Below are positions 30,775 through 41,722 of a stretch of 64,000 bases of DNA, piece after piece; position 1 is the first letter of the stretch; each line of letters starts with the position of its first letter. Origin of the DNA: Pseudo-nitzschia pungens (taxonomy: Eukaryota; Bacillariophyta; Bacillariophyceae; Bacillariales; Bacillariaceae); NCBI GenBank assembly GCA_037355855.1, contig CM074767.1:310001-374000 (forward strand). Reading direction: 5' to 3'. The position numbers were made by a program, and so were the translations under genes. The notes beneath the pieces are model-generated. The model worked only from the letters and a program-made list of their open reading frames with translations. It did not search any database and had not been told where the DNA came from.

Positions 30775-33418
30775 ATGATGGTCGCTGAATTCGACAAGGA
30801 ATGCTCAGGGTTGAGAAGGTCTCGAAGGGCTAGCAGCGTTCGTTTGTTGAGACCACGCCGTCGAACCATATCGGCTTCCTGCTTTTTGTTGGCATTGTTC
30901 GCATTCGCGGCACACGTACCTTGGATGCCGACGACGGACGACGAGAAACGAATTCTGTTCCCCTCCGTGTTCGGTTTCGGGATACGTGCTCCCAACCTCC
31001 ATCGCTCGGGGACAACCTTCCGCAACCAAACCGTGGCTGCCGAACAGATCCGCATGGTCGAAGTCCACGTCCACGTCCTCGTCTACATCGACGTCCACGT
31101 CGAATCGAAACACAAATGCCAACGCTTTCGCAACGACGAGGACGATACTCGGGGAACGAGGAGGAGGACGACGACCATGCACACCGGATCACACCCTGCG
31201 GCCGGGGGAGTGGGGGACGGCCCTGCACCTCGGCCCACGAGCCGCGGCCTCACCTGGATAGCAGCACCAGCAGCAGTCGCGGCACCGGTGCCCTGGAAAA
31301 ACTCCGAACGGGGTGGTTCCGACTGGTGACCGGCGGGGATCCCAACCAGCTGGACGACAAGCCCCCGTGGCTCGACCCTTCGACGTCGAATCGGATTCCG
31401 GCGTGGATCTTTCACCTCAGGCCGTCGGTGCAGCTGGTGGCGACCCTGGTGCTGTATCTCTTCCACACGGTCGTGCTCACGCAGCACGCCCTGCCGTTCC
31501 CGGTGCAACTGATTCCCAACGATCGGGGGAATTTCCAATCCATCGGTCTGGACTCGTGAGTAGCTTCCATTCGATTCCATTCGATTCGATTCGATTCAAT
31601 TTCGATTCAATTTCGATTCAATTTCGATTCAATTTCGATTCGATTTCGATTCAATTTCGATTCGATTTCGATTCGATTCGATTCGATTCGATTCGATTCG
31701 ATTCGATTCAATTCAATTCGATTCAATTCAATTCGATTCGATTCAATTCAATTCCATTCGTTGGGACGGGTTGTGATGTTGGCGGTTGTGACCCATGATG
31801 ATGATTTGCGTCGCACCGCACCGTGACTTTTTTTTCTCTCGTCGTTTGCGATTCGTTTTGCTCACCGACTTGTTTTCGATTCGCCCTTCACTTCGGCTGA
31901 AATATCGTTTTTCTACGCTGTTCTTTGGTGTCTGCACTCAATAATCTGCTCGATCCACATCGGTTCAATTTGCAGGCTGGCTGGAATGGGAACGCTGGCC
32001 GTTTATCAATACTTGAGGCGGAAACCCTCCAACTTCTTCGACCTGGAAGTCACAAAATCCTCGGAAGAGACGACCACCGAAACGGAAGTCGCGACACCCG
32101 AGGACAGCAACGACAGCAACTCGACGGGGACGGAGATGGTCGACAGTGAAGTGGATCCCACCGGAGACACAGACTTCAACTATACCAATAGTGCGGCCGA
32201 TGATGCGAAAGGAGCAGAAAGAACAACAACGACGACGACGACAACCATCACCAAGACCACCAAAACAAAAACCACCCGGACCACCGCCATCAAGGCGAGT
32301 TACCTGCCGGATTTGTGGTCGGCACCCCACCCCCGAAACATGCCATGGAAGTACCGTCTGGAACTCCCGATATTCCAAGATTTCGTCCCTGCTGGCGCTG
32401 GGGGTCCTTGTCCCGGGCCTACTTTTTCACCGGCCAGGTCTCGCTGTTCTGGGAGGACGTTCTGTACGGGATGGCCCGGCACTGCGAGTGGATGACCATC
32501 GGGATGCACCGGTCCCTCTCCGTCCTGTTGGGTCACCTGTCGTGGGTGGCCATGGGGGCGGTGATCCTGCGGACGATCCCCCGTCCGCAGCCCTATTTCC
32601 AGGAACCGGTCTCGCAGTGGTTCACGAGTTTTTACAAACAGCCTTCGTCGGTATTGTCCTCCTCCCTGCTTTCTTCGACGACCAAAGAGACCCTGGGCAA
32701 CACGACGACCACGACCACCACTACCACCAGCAAGACGCTCACCCCGGACCAGCTCATTGCCGAGGAAACCGCTCCCCAGTCCCACCCGCAGTGGATCTGG
32801 TGGGCCGTTGGCGGATACTTTGTCAGCTCGTGGCTCTTCAACTGTCGTCGACCTGGTCAATTCGTACGTCTTTCCCCTTTCGGTTCTGGAACAGGCCGAG
32901 GAATCCTCCGTGGTGGCCAAGCTGGTCAATCCGGAAGGCCAGGACCTCGTGGCCTCGATGGTCGGATTCATCGCCCCGTGCCTGACGGCACCGTGGTGGG
33001 AGGAGATTTTGTACCGGGGATTCCTCCTGCCCGACGCTGGTCCTGTCGGTACCCAAGAACAACTACTGGTGGGCGACCTTTCCTGAGCGGGATTCTCTTT
33101 TCGGTCCATCACCAGAGCGAGCTGGCCTTCTTGCCGCTGTGCGTACTGGGATGGGTCTGGGCGATTGTGTACACCAAGTCCAAGAATCTCTGGACGACCA
33201 TACTGATCCATTCCATGTGGAACTCGCGGATCTTTCTGGGGAGCTGGTTCGGGCCTGTAGTGCCGTGGAGTCCAACTCACTGTAGCGGCTCCTGTTTGGG
33301 ATGTCGCGCGAAACCATTCTACAAACGTGCTGGACAGTCCTTCGAACGGTGCAGAACGAGAGGTAATGTCCTTCGCGATGAGGAAGAGAAGGCTCCCGGC
33401 TGCGGATTCCACCTGTGA
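30775..33418 (+). CDS. CAAX/CPBP-family membrane protease, multiple frame changes
   Basis: Exon 1 runs from about 30775 (tandem ATGATG) to 31555, then a 420 nt intron filled with GATTC/AATTTC repeats, then 31976 onward. Exon 1 encodes a basic leader with a hydrophobic signal-like core (ASCFLLALFAFAAHVP) and ends in a helix (VQLVATLVLYLFHTVVLTQH). Exon 2 has a Thr/Glu-rich linker, further helices, and the three CPBP motifs: EEILYRGF (EExxxR), FSVHH (FxxxH) and HSMWN (HxxxN), predicted to form the intramembrane active site. These motifs lie in different frames. Single extra bases shift the frame at about 32381-32383 (TTT), 32412-32417 (CCCGGG), about 32845, 33030-33032 (CCC) and 33079-33081 (TTT); exon 1 probably holds one or two more. 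Every shift is in the same direction. The stop at 33418 is therefore provisional. Either consensus error or a decaying gene. Confidence 0.65.
31566..31757 (+). repeat. GATTC/AATTTC pentamer-hexamer array in intron
   Basis: An uninterrupted run of GATTC units alternating with AATTTCGATTC units and ending in CAATT-type variants, wholly inside the intron of the CAAX-protease gene. Confidence 0.9.
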
Positions 33419-33565
33419 TCCGACAATCTAAGTTCTGCGAGTACCACCTGCAGTGGAGATTCATGTTGTGTTTGAAATAATAAAAATAATAATTATAATC
33501 AGTAGCATAATCTAGTCGAGCATTCCTGTTTCTTTCTGTAGGCGTTCGGCATCCCGTATCGCACA

Positions 33566-34417
33566 TTAACGACGCCTCACAGCGGCAGGACCTTTTTGAG
33601 AAATTCCGGCCGGAAAGTGGACGAAGAACCCGCCTCGGTTGCCCCGGGTCACCCGAATGTCCTCGTCCAGGTATACGACCTCCAAGAATCCGGGTTGCTT
33701 CGGGCAGGGGGAAGGGAATTCCAGGGAGCTTCCACCACTTGAAAAAGGCATTGACGATCTGGCATACGATCCGTCCGCACCACGATCTTGCCGGTCGTCG
33801 AGACCGAAAAGGCCTCGGACGTCGGAGCGTATTTCACGGTGGTGGCGACCCTTTCCCCATCTCCAAAAGCGCACGTCGCCCGAAAAGAGCATGCTGGCAA
33901 CGTCAAAGACGTTCTTGGACCGTCCCGCCGTTTCCCGCTTGCCGACCAGTTTCTGAAAGGACGGGCTCTTGGTGCCCTGCTTGGAAAAGACCAAGTCCCA
34001 CTCCCCGTCGATGGCGTCGGCGGTGAATCCCTTTCCCATTGCGTACAGCAACAAAGAGAGGGCCTCGAGCTTTTCTCCCTCGCGGGTGGCGACCTCCGGC
34101 TGAACGGCGGCCGAGGTTCCCTTGAGGCCGCTCACAATGTAGTCCACGAGGGCTGCCTTGGGATCCGTCTTGGACAGTTTCTCCAGGTTGTACCAGCCAC
34201 CGGCTTTGACAACGCTTGCATCCTTGGGAAAGGCCTTGCAGATATCCTCGAACGAGGCCGACGACGACAAGCGAGTTGTGACTGCTGTTCGTCGGTATTG
34301 TTGTTGCAGGATCCGTTCGGTTTGGAAGGATTCCACCGAGGAGGCCAGCAACTGCAAAAGGACAACAATCGCCAGAAGGGGCGAAACGAATCGATGCATG
34401 TGCTTCGAAGGAACCAT
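33566..34417 (-). CDS. Plastid-lipid-associated (PAP/fibrillin) protein, frame changes
   Basis: Fibrillins are lipid-binding lipocalin-like proteins of plastoglobules and thylakoids. The ATG at 34417 opens a signal peptide (MHRFVSPLLAIVVLLQLLAS) ending SVESF, so Phe follows the likely cleavage site as in diatom stromal targeting, with a Ser/Arg/Gln transit-like stretch after it. The mature start includes DPKAALVDYIVSGLKGTSAA, then IDGEWDLVFSKQGTKSPSFQ, typical of the family; the C-terminus has FLEVVYLDEDIRVTRGNRGG, the hallmark fibrillin block. Between them the homologous reading moves through all three frames, with one extra base at about 33865-33868 (a run of four A on the plus strand), about 33765-33780, and about 33702-33711 (G runs). 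No large deletion is seen. It is convergent with the CAAX-protease gene, whose frame is broken in the same way. Confidence 0.75.
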   Translation of the reverse strand: MVPSKHMHRFVSPLLAIVVLLQLLASSVESFQTERILQQQYRRTAVTTRLSSSASFEDICKAFPKDASVVKAGGWYNLEKLSKTDPKAALVDYIVSGLKGTSAAVQPEVATREGEKLEALSLLLYAMGKGFTADAIDGEWDLVFSKQGTKSPSFQKLVGKRETAGRSKNVFDVASMLFSGDVRFWRWGKGRHHREIRSDVRGLFGLDDRQDRGADGSYARSSMPFSSGGSSLEFPSPCPKQPGFLEVVYLDEDIRVTRGNRGGFFVHFPAGISQKGPAAVRRR

Positions 34418-36099
34418 GATCGTTGTGCAAGATCTTTCGGTCGTTTTGGGGATGCTTGCGTTTCTGCTTTTCTTCGCTAACCGATTATGAGGTATTGTCG
34501 AACACAGATGTTAGATTGTAATGCTAAGGAACAAGCATATCTTGTGTCGTTCTCGTGTCCTTCACGAATTTTTGAACATGTGTCCCACCGTCTCACGAGA
34601 ACGTACCAGTAAGGTTTACGTTTCACTCTCTTCGAACAAATAGAATGCATTCCTTGTATTCATCCAAAGAAAGAGATGCACGCTATCATAGAAAGATCGA
34701 TACTTCGCATTATTAAGGGGTGGAGAGAGGATCGGTGATACAGTGTTCTCGCTTGGTTCTTGCGGGGTGACGGCGCTACTCCGAACAAAAAAGACATGTG
34801 TTTTTGTGTGAATCATCTCCGTCATACCTGCGCTGGCAAGAAGTGGCGAATTCACTTTAGGGGGCGTAAAAAGGGGAAATCCAATCAAATCCAATCCAAT
34901 CCAATCCAATGCGATCCGCTTCATTTTAAGGTTGTTTGTTAGTGGCGATTCATCCGTCTTGTTTGTAGGGATTCGCTTCATGGATGTCTGTTGATGTTCT
35001 TGGGTTCTGGAAACATGGTAATGTGATGCCGTACGAGTACGTAAGGCTTACTAGTATTACCAAGAATCCCTCTCAGACGAACAACTCCTAGCAAAGGAGC
35101 ATCCATTGGTCGTACGGTAGTATAAATTGAGATACTAGTAATGGCACCACTACCGGTAAGTTACTACTACTACTAGTACTACAGTAGTTCTTTTGGGTAC
35201 TCTAGTGGTAGTAGTACTACTAGTATTCATACTCAAATGCCAAGAGGACGAGTGCTGCATGCCACCAGCATTTCTTGTTTCATCAAGAAGCAGAGCCAGG
35301 TCAAAAACCATCATTGTTGCGTTTATTGGAGGAAGTCATTCAATCAAAAACAACACAGCTGCTTCCCAGCACCCACACATACGTAGTACTAGAATTTATG
35401 GGGGTAATCCTCATAATTATTACAAGAAAGTACTTCGTACGTAGTAGTAGAATTTGTGGTTGAATGATTGTAACTTACTTCTTGTACTAAAAATAACAAG
35501 AACCAAATAAAGAACAATGGAAGGAATAAGTCTTACTAGTAGTAGTAGTACTAGTAGTACTAATGCATTTCTGTAACTCAATGATGGGCATTCCACCACG
35601 GTGCCTACCGGTAGTAGCACTAATACCTGTTGTTCTTTTGTGTGAAGGGCGGATGTGCCTGCCACCAGCATTTTCTTTTGTTGTTACTGATACTAATTTC
35701 GTAGTAACCTTACTGCTAGTACTAGTACTAAAAGTATTATTCCCATTATTTACTAGCTGTCCACGAATTTCTGTCACGCAAACACAGTAAGCTTACTTTT
35801 AGTTTGACTTCTGAAGTTACGAGATACCGGTACGTCTATGGGTTCACTCCGACTTCGATTGTCCTACAAGTACATGCGTTCAAAGCGCCCGTTACTGTAC
35901 GGTATGTATGGGCACCGTTGAGCACAGAAGTGATCGGATACAAGCACGTACGGTACGTTAAGTAATTAAGATTTTATCGTATTCGTAGTCCTTTAATTAA
36001 AAAAAGACTGCTGTCTCATTTTTAATCAGATTCATACTCGTATTCACAATTAGGAACATCTTGAGTTTTTTCTTCGCAGCGTAGTATCATCATTAGAAC

Positions 36100-36465
36100 C
36101 TTGTCTGATGTGGGCCCCTCCGAGGCGCATGCTTGCACCTTGTAGGCGCGAACCGCAAGTTGTTCGAAGCAACAACCCAGAGACGAGAGACGATCCGCAT
36201 TTGTCACGGATAAAGTTCACCAGTCTCGTCCGAGAGCCGCATCTAGTGGTCAGGGCAAAGCATGATCATCATCTACAGTCGAAACGCACTTACACAAGGC
36301 GATCATTTTTTTCATTCCTTTACGTTGAACTCTTTCTTTCTCAAAAACATGAAACTGCACTGTCCTGAATCGAACGAGCCACCAAAGTGGGCGATCCATT
36401 GGTGCAGCTTGTGCACTGGGTTCTGAGCCGACAACACCAAACGAGTGAAAAGTTCATCTCTCGCT
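36100..36465 (+). repeat. Diverged dispersed repeat, copy 1
   Basis: Shares ordered blocks with 38630-39020 in the same orientation: GGCCCCTC with GCAT nearby, a GAGACGATC/GAAACGATC block, a GATCATCATCTA block, and a long block from CGAACGAGCC to GAACACC or CAACACC. The copies differ by many substitutions and small indels, so the duplication is old. Confidence 0.6.
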
Positions 36466-36841
36466 GACGAGAGGACCATGAGATTGCGCAGTATTTCTGG
36501 AACCCGAGTTCACACTCAGACCCACAATTCCATACAGAGCACATCCTCGGAAACTTTTACCGAGAAGATGCATCCACCCCTGTCATCATCCCAGATCCCA
36601 GATCATCGACTCTTTGTTTCCACACACTTATGAAAGACCGTGATTATGATGTATTTGATTCTCTGCGCTCACGAAAGAGCGGGATTGTGAGGTATTTTTT
36701 GATTCCCTGCACGCACGAAAAGGCGGGATCTTCATTTTGTATTCCCCGCACTCACGGTGGAGATCCTCATGTATTATTATTATTTGATTATTGTAGTATG
36801 TACGTCGGTAGGTATCGCACCTGAACTGTACTGTAGTTGCA

Positions 36842-36960
36842 AGCCCAAGCTAGGCCTGAGATGATCTCGAACCGAGCCCAGTGCGAGCCAGCCCAAGCTG
36901 GGCCTGGACTGAGCTCGGTAGGAGCTCAATGTGGGCCTGAGCTAAACCCAAGCCGAGCTT
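36842..36960 (+). repeat. AGCCCAAGCTxGGCCTG imperfect repeat block
   Basis: AGCCCAAGCT followed by A or G and GGCCTG occurs at 36842 and 36890, with degenerate copies around 36931 and several interspersed GAGC/GCTC words. It is distinctly more GC-rich than the flanks and has high self-pairing potential. Not recognised. Confidence 0.55.
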
Positions 36961-37223
36961 ATTTAGTCAAGTAAGTCAGAAATAATACAGCTCAACATAA
37001 AAATCGAACCAAATAAAATTCCCGTGCATGATTCAACACTAGTTTCGATAGTATCGGTCGTGCTTGTAGCTACCTAGTACCTACCCACCCACTAGATAGC
37101 AAGCTAACGACGAAGAAAGAGACAAACCAACCGGTCCTCCCACCTGGCTCTCACAATTCTGATAAGCACAAGCTACCAAAGCAGCTAAGAAACTAATCTA
37201 AATCCAAATCCAACCAACCAACC

Positions 37224-38261
37224 ATGTGTGTCATAACCGAAAGCAATCGCCGAAACCTTCCCACCAGCAATGCATGCACCACGCACCACCAGGTCCTCCA
37301 CACCCTTCATGACACCACCATTACCACCAACAAGTTCACCGAGGAGATGGCAACTAGAATTTCACTCGTCGGCAGCCCTACCAAAAACGAAACCGCCGCC
37401 ACCACCACCACCCTATTTGTGGAAGCCACCTGCCGGTACCTGAGCGACCACTACCGATTCCGCATGACCCTACAAAAACTCGAGTTTTCCATTTCTTGGT
37501 TCCTGGTGGCAGCCATTGCCGTTTCGAATCTCGAGCAAACCTCCAGCCCTTGGTGGTGCTCAATGGCCGAGACCTACTGCAAGGGCTCGGTCGCGAGCCG
37601 CTTAGTCGCCTACGTCTTCGACTTTGCCAACGCCCGCGTCAAGCTCGGCGGCACGAAGAAGGACAAGGGCAACCACCATAGGACAAAGAATATCAGCGGC
37701 GGCAACGGCAGCGTTGGGGGACTCCCGTACTGGTTGATTCTCCACCATTCTGGGGTTCTGGTGGTACACTGGACCACGTGCTGTTTTCTCATGGAAAACT
37801 CCTTCGTAGCGGCGACCACATCCACGGTGATTGCCGAGCATGCCAACGCATACACCCACCAAGATCCATCCTTAGTCATGCTGCAGCTGCACAAGCTGCG
37901 AATCGTGGCGTGTCTGTTAGCCTCCCAGGCCTCACACAACACCTGGACCAAGCCCTACTCGATGGCGCTGTACTGGGCGAATTCATTTGGAGTCGGACTC
38001 TCGGCCTGCGCTGTTGGCTTCGTCCTGGGCTTGTTGCTGCCCGTTCAGGGTCTTTTGGAAGACGACCGGGGCATCCTCTCCGTCGTTGAATCAATTGCCG
38101 CAAGCATTGACGCGACCGGTACGGCCCCGTGGATCGGGGTCCAGCTCTTTGGGATCTCACTTACCATGTCGGGGATGCTCAAACTGGTGGATGCGAGCCA
38201 CCAAAAGTCCAAAGAACGCAAGATGAGCAGGACGAGCAACAAATCTCTGAGTTCGAAATGA
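37224..38261 (+). CDS. Multi-helix membrane protein, possibly TLC-like
   Basis: Single exon, 345 aa. The ATG at 37224 follows CCAACC and a CA-rich leader. Hydrophobic segments lie at about residues 88-105 (LEFSISWFLVAAIAVSNL), 167-190 (YWLILHHSGVLVVHWTTCCF), 195-212, 252-280 (SFGVGLSACAVGFVLGLLLP) and 308-328. The His-His pair in LILHHSGVLV and the following TVIAEHANAYTHQ recall the conserved His and polar residues of TLC-domain proteins (TRAM-LAG1-CLN8), which handle lipids, but the match is weak and I would not assign a reaction. The tail is Lys/Ser-rich. It stands between the two copies of an old dispersed repeat. Confidence 0.75.
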   Translation: MCVITESNRRNLPTSNACTTHHQVLHTLHDTTITTNKFTEEMATRISLVGSPTKNETAATTTTLFVEATCRYLSDHYRFRMTLQKLEFSISWFLVAAIAVSNLEQTSSPWWCSMAETYCKGSVASRLVAYVFDFANARVKLGGTKKDKGNHHRTKNISGGNGSVGGLPYWLILHHSGVLVVHWTTCCFLMENSFVAATTSTVIAEHANAYTHQDPSLVMLQLHKLRIVACLLASQASHNTWTKPYSMALYWANSFGVGLSACAVGFVLGLLLPVQGLLEDDRGILSVVESIAASIDATGTAPWIGVQLFGISLTMSGMLKLVDASHQKSKERKMSRTSNKSLSSK

Positions 38262-39059
38262 AATAACATTGATTAGATACGTAGTTGAGGCGAGTTTGAC
38301 ACAAAAAGAAAGATTTGAATTGCTGAGAAACTGATCCAACGCCAACCATATTCCGGTACGGTACTCGTATGCCAAGCGTTCACTTGTTTCCGAAGGGAGA
38401 AACTACAAATCCTAAAAAAATACGAAGTAACAAAATGACGTGCCTATCGAAAATATTCAAAAGTACTTTATCTTTATGTACTCTTTATTATGCCCTTATT
38501 CGCCAGTAATCTGACCGGCAGATGTCAAAGTGAACCAAAATCATTTTTCCTTTTGTTGATGAGGGATGAACATCTTCTCAATCTTTTACACGTAGCTTTT
38601 CTTGCAAGCGTATCTTTCCAATCGTGTCACAATCTAGGCCCCTCTGAAACGCATAGTTGTGGGAAATACTTAGGCACTATGCGCCCACCGCCAGTTGTTC
38701 GTCATTGCAGGCGACACACCCCGAAACGAGAAACGATCAGCATCGACTCATGACTTGACACGGCAAAGAATACTATCATCAGCCTCGTTCGAAAGCCGCC
38801 TCTACGTAAGATCTTACGATGTGATCATCATCTAATGATATTGTTCCGTGCTTGCTGAAGGTGATCATCATAATTTTTTATCTTGCGGCACGTGTAGTGA
38901 AAGCACACACATTCAAACACCGGCTTTGTCTGGAGTCAATAGTAGAACGAGCCGCCAAACAGGACGATCCAGTGGTGCAGCTCGCGCTCTGGGTTCCTAG
39001 CCGAGAACACCGAACCGGACACTTCTACCGATAAGGTGTATCAATATCAAAATCCATCC
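38262..39059. other. Intergenic region with dispersed repeat copy 2
   Basis: The right-hand part (about 38630-39020) is the second copy of the repeat found at 36100-36465; it ends only about 40 nt before the K+ channel start codon, so it may contribute promoter or 5' UTR sequence. No separate gene was seen. Confidence 0.55.
38630..39020 (+). repeat. Diverged dispersed repeat, copy 2
   Basis: Partner of 36100-36465; the best block runs from AGAACGAGCCGCCAAA through GGTGCAGCTCGCGCTCTGGG to GAGAACACC near the end of the repeat. Confidence 0.6.
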
Positions 39060-39702
39060 ATGCCATCGTCCCGGACCCTATCGGCTCGTGGCATGGCATC
39101 CCCCGACGAGGAATGCGGCACGAAACCCCCCACCGCATCGGGCGTTCCGTGTCCGCGTCCGCGCTGCAGCTCGTTCCAGAAGAAGACAACCGCGAAAATC
39201 CGCCGATCCAAGAGATCCCTGGTGTCCCTCCCCCGCATGGTGGATCGAAATCTGCCCTTTCACCAGAGTCGGAACGGCATGCGGATCCAGAACACCGACC
39301 GGCGGCTCCTCCTTCCGCTGGTCATGCAGGATTGGTTCCACACCCTCCTGCGGCTGCACGCCTGTGTTTCGGTGACGTTTCTGCTCTCGCTGTGGGTGTG
39401 CATGGTGGGAGTTTTTGCCGGGGCCTACTGGTATCTGGACGGGAAACTCTACAACGTTGTCGACTGCGGAATGGGTCCGACGGACGGGGAATCCATCTCG
39501 TTCAGTGGCGCCTTTGCGTTTTCGCTGGAAACCTGCACCACGGTTGGTTGTACGTGCGTGTACACGTATCGGTATGATACTAATACTGTTTTTGTGATGC
39601 CCTCGAACCTTTTGATCGAAACAATAGTGTCTCTACTGATCGCACAAACTCGAAAGTTCGTTCGTTCCATTGCATCGCAGTTCTGACTCACTTTTTTCTC
39701 TG

Positions 39703-39733
<31 letters not shown>

Positions 39734-41086
39734 AATACATATACATATACAACCCCCAATTTTCGTTCCACAGACGGCCTGCCCGGAACATCGACGTCGT
39801 TCTTCCAAAAGGGCTGCACCGCCATCCAGGGAACGATATTCCTGCAGATGCTCTGGAGCATGATGTTCAACGCCTTTCTCTTTGCCTTTTTTTACTCCCT
39901 CCTCTCCAAGAGCGAGTTTCGCTCGTCCCAGATCATCTTCACCGACAAGCTGCTCGTCAACGTCGTCGGCAGCAGCTCCAGCATCGAGGGCAACCGGGCC
40001 TACGTCAGGCTCCAGTGCTACGACATCGACAGCGCCCACCCGCTGGTGGAGGCCCACGCTCGGATGTACGTCCTGGACCACAAGCTCAAGATGCACCCCC
40101 TCCGGTTGATCGATCCCAACGACGACCTGGGCGGGGTCCTGTATCCGAGCGTCCCCGCCGACATTGTCCACCACATCGACTGCCACAGCCCGCTGTTTCC
40201 GCGGCGCTTGCCGCTGGTGGAGAAGAGCCACGGGCTGGTCCTCCGGAGCATCGATTCGTACACCGGGAACCGCGACGAGATTGCCTGTCCCGTGTGCGGG
40301 GAGACCTATGGAACCTACGAGCGACTGAAGCTGCACGTCGAATACAACGCCATGATGGAGGCCGAGGCCGTGGATGCGGAAAGCAAATATCCCCCCGGCA
40401 AGTCCCACATCGGATTCCAGCTCCCGGCCATCGAGCCGCTGACGCTCGACGACGTTCGGGGGCACATCGAAACGACACTGAGCGAGATCATTGTGGTGGT
40501 GGAAGCCATCGATCCGCAGCTGTCCGGGACCTTCCAGTCGCTCCAGAGCTACAAGTACGAAGACATCGAGTTTGGCGCCGAGTTTGCCGAGTGCATGTAC
40601 ACCAACAGCGAGGGAACCGAATTTCTGGTCGACATGAAGCAATTCCACAAAACCCACAAGCAGAGCGACGGTGGCGAGCATGAGCATTCCGGGGACGCCA
40701 CGAACGGCAATGCCGTGATTGCAATGCAACTTTCCCATATTTCGGAGGGTTCCACGGAGAACGAGGGCAAGGAGGGCAAGGGGGAGAACGGGAACGACGA
40801 CGACGACGACAACGACAACAACAATGACGACGACGACGACGACGACAGCTTGCTGGAAAGCGAAAGCTCGTACTTTCGCAGGGACTACGACACCTTTTCG
40901 AGCTTCCGGGGCACTGGGAGTATGGTGGTCGATTTTTTCTCCGGGCGCGAACGCTCGAACCGGCCGGAAGACTCTTCGAACTCTTACCCCGCTGGGCACC
41001 GTCGTTCTCTGCATCGTGCGACCATGGGTGCCAACGAACGAACGCCCATACACGACCGACAGGCGTCCTATTCGGCGTACTTGTAA
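39060..41086 (+). CDS. Inward-rectifier-type K+ channel, paralogue 1
   Basis: Exons 39060-39549 and 39774-41086, joined in phase 1 inside the selectivity-filter Tyr codon (T|AC); product about 600 aa. Kir channels are tetramers of two-helix subunits. Seen: helix 1 (FLLSLWVCMVGVFAGAYWYL), pore helix and filter TCTTVGYG, helix 2 (IFLQMLWSMMFNAFLFAFFY) and the cytoplasmic beta domain with VEAHARMYVLDHKLKMHPL and FHKTH near its end. The residue aligned to the rectification controller of helix 2 is Asn (NAF), predicting weak rectification if the alignment holds. An insert of roughly 90 residues in the cytoplasmic domain carries CPVCGETYGTYERLKLH, half of a C2H2-like zinc site. A poly-Asp/Asn stretch precedes the basic C-terminus. 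The ATG at 39060 is the first in frame. Confidence 0.9.
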
Positions 41087-41722
41087 CGATCATTTTTTAA
41101 ACTGTAAATACAAAAGAAAATAGTTCTCGAATCCGCTAATCTGTTGTTACCATTATCTGCACATACTACCCGTTGTTGATCATTCAGTACTTCCTCGTTG
41201 AATGAGGCCGAGCATAGGCAAAAACGCAGGATACGCACTTTGGAAACAGTTGGCGATGCCAAAAAATGTACCGTAGTGGATACCGAGCAGATGCTCGCTG
41301 TACACACACGATGTGTGGGTGAATCCTGTCGTGGATACATTCACTGGTGAGGCAAAAATCAATACAAAAATTGCAAATGTTCCGAATACAATCACGCGAT
41401 GGAAACATGCAATATTATACCAGTGCCATGGATGCTCCCGGAATCAGAAACCGTACTCCAAGAACACAATCGAACTGATTGATAGCAACGTTCCATGACC
41501 GGTCACCTTTTACCTGCCTGTCTTTGGCTCGCCTTCATTTTGACAATAAGTAGTCATTTTATCAGTTTGTCGGATAAAATACGAAGAGCGCCGATCTTCA
41601 GTAGATTCCTGACATCCGGCGCTTGGCCGATGACGCAACGATATACCAAAATTTAGACCGGAAGATCTCTAATTGCACAATCCAAACCATAGCAGCATGA
41701 CTCGATTCTTTTATTCGATTAA
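41087..41722. other. Convergent intergenic region
   Basis: Between the 3' ends of the K+ channel and Npl4 genes; expected to contain both 3' UTRs. No gene seen. Confidence 0.5.

Larger units (their letters stand above)
34418..37223. other. Intergenic region, no gene seen
   Basis: Holds a CAATC pentamer run at about 34880-34905, dense ACTAGT/AGTAGTACT islands at 35160-35225, 35530-35560 and 35715-35735, a GTAACCTTAC copy at 35704-35713, a diverged dispersed repeat at about 36100-36465 (partner at about 38630-39020), and a block of AGCCCAAGCTxGGCCTG repeats at 36842-36960. Small frames in the region carry no domains. Confidence 0.55.

Noticed and set aside
33854..33870. Tiny GT-AG intron in the fibrillin gene
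   Set aside because: Would be about 14 nt, too short for spliceosomal removal; the extra base in a four-T run restores homology.
39719..41053. 444-codon antisense frame over K+ channel 1
   Set aside because: Mirror of a well-supported channel exon; Val/Asp-rich low-complexity translation without domains.
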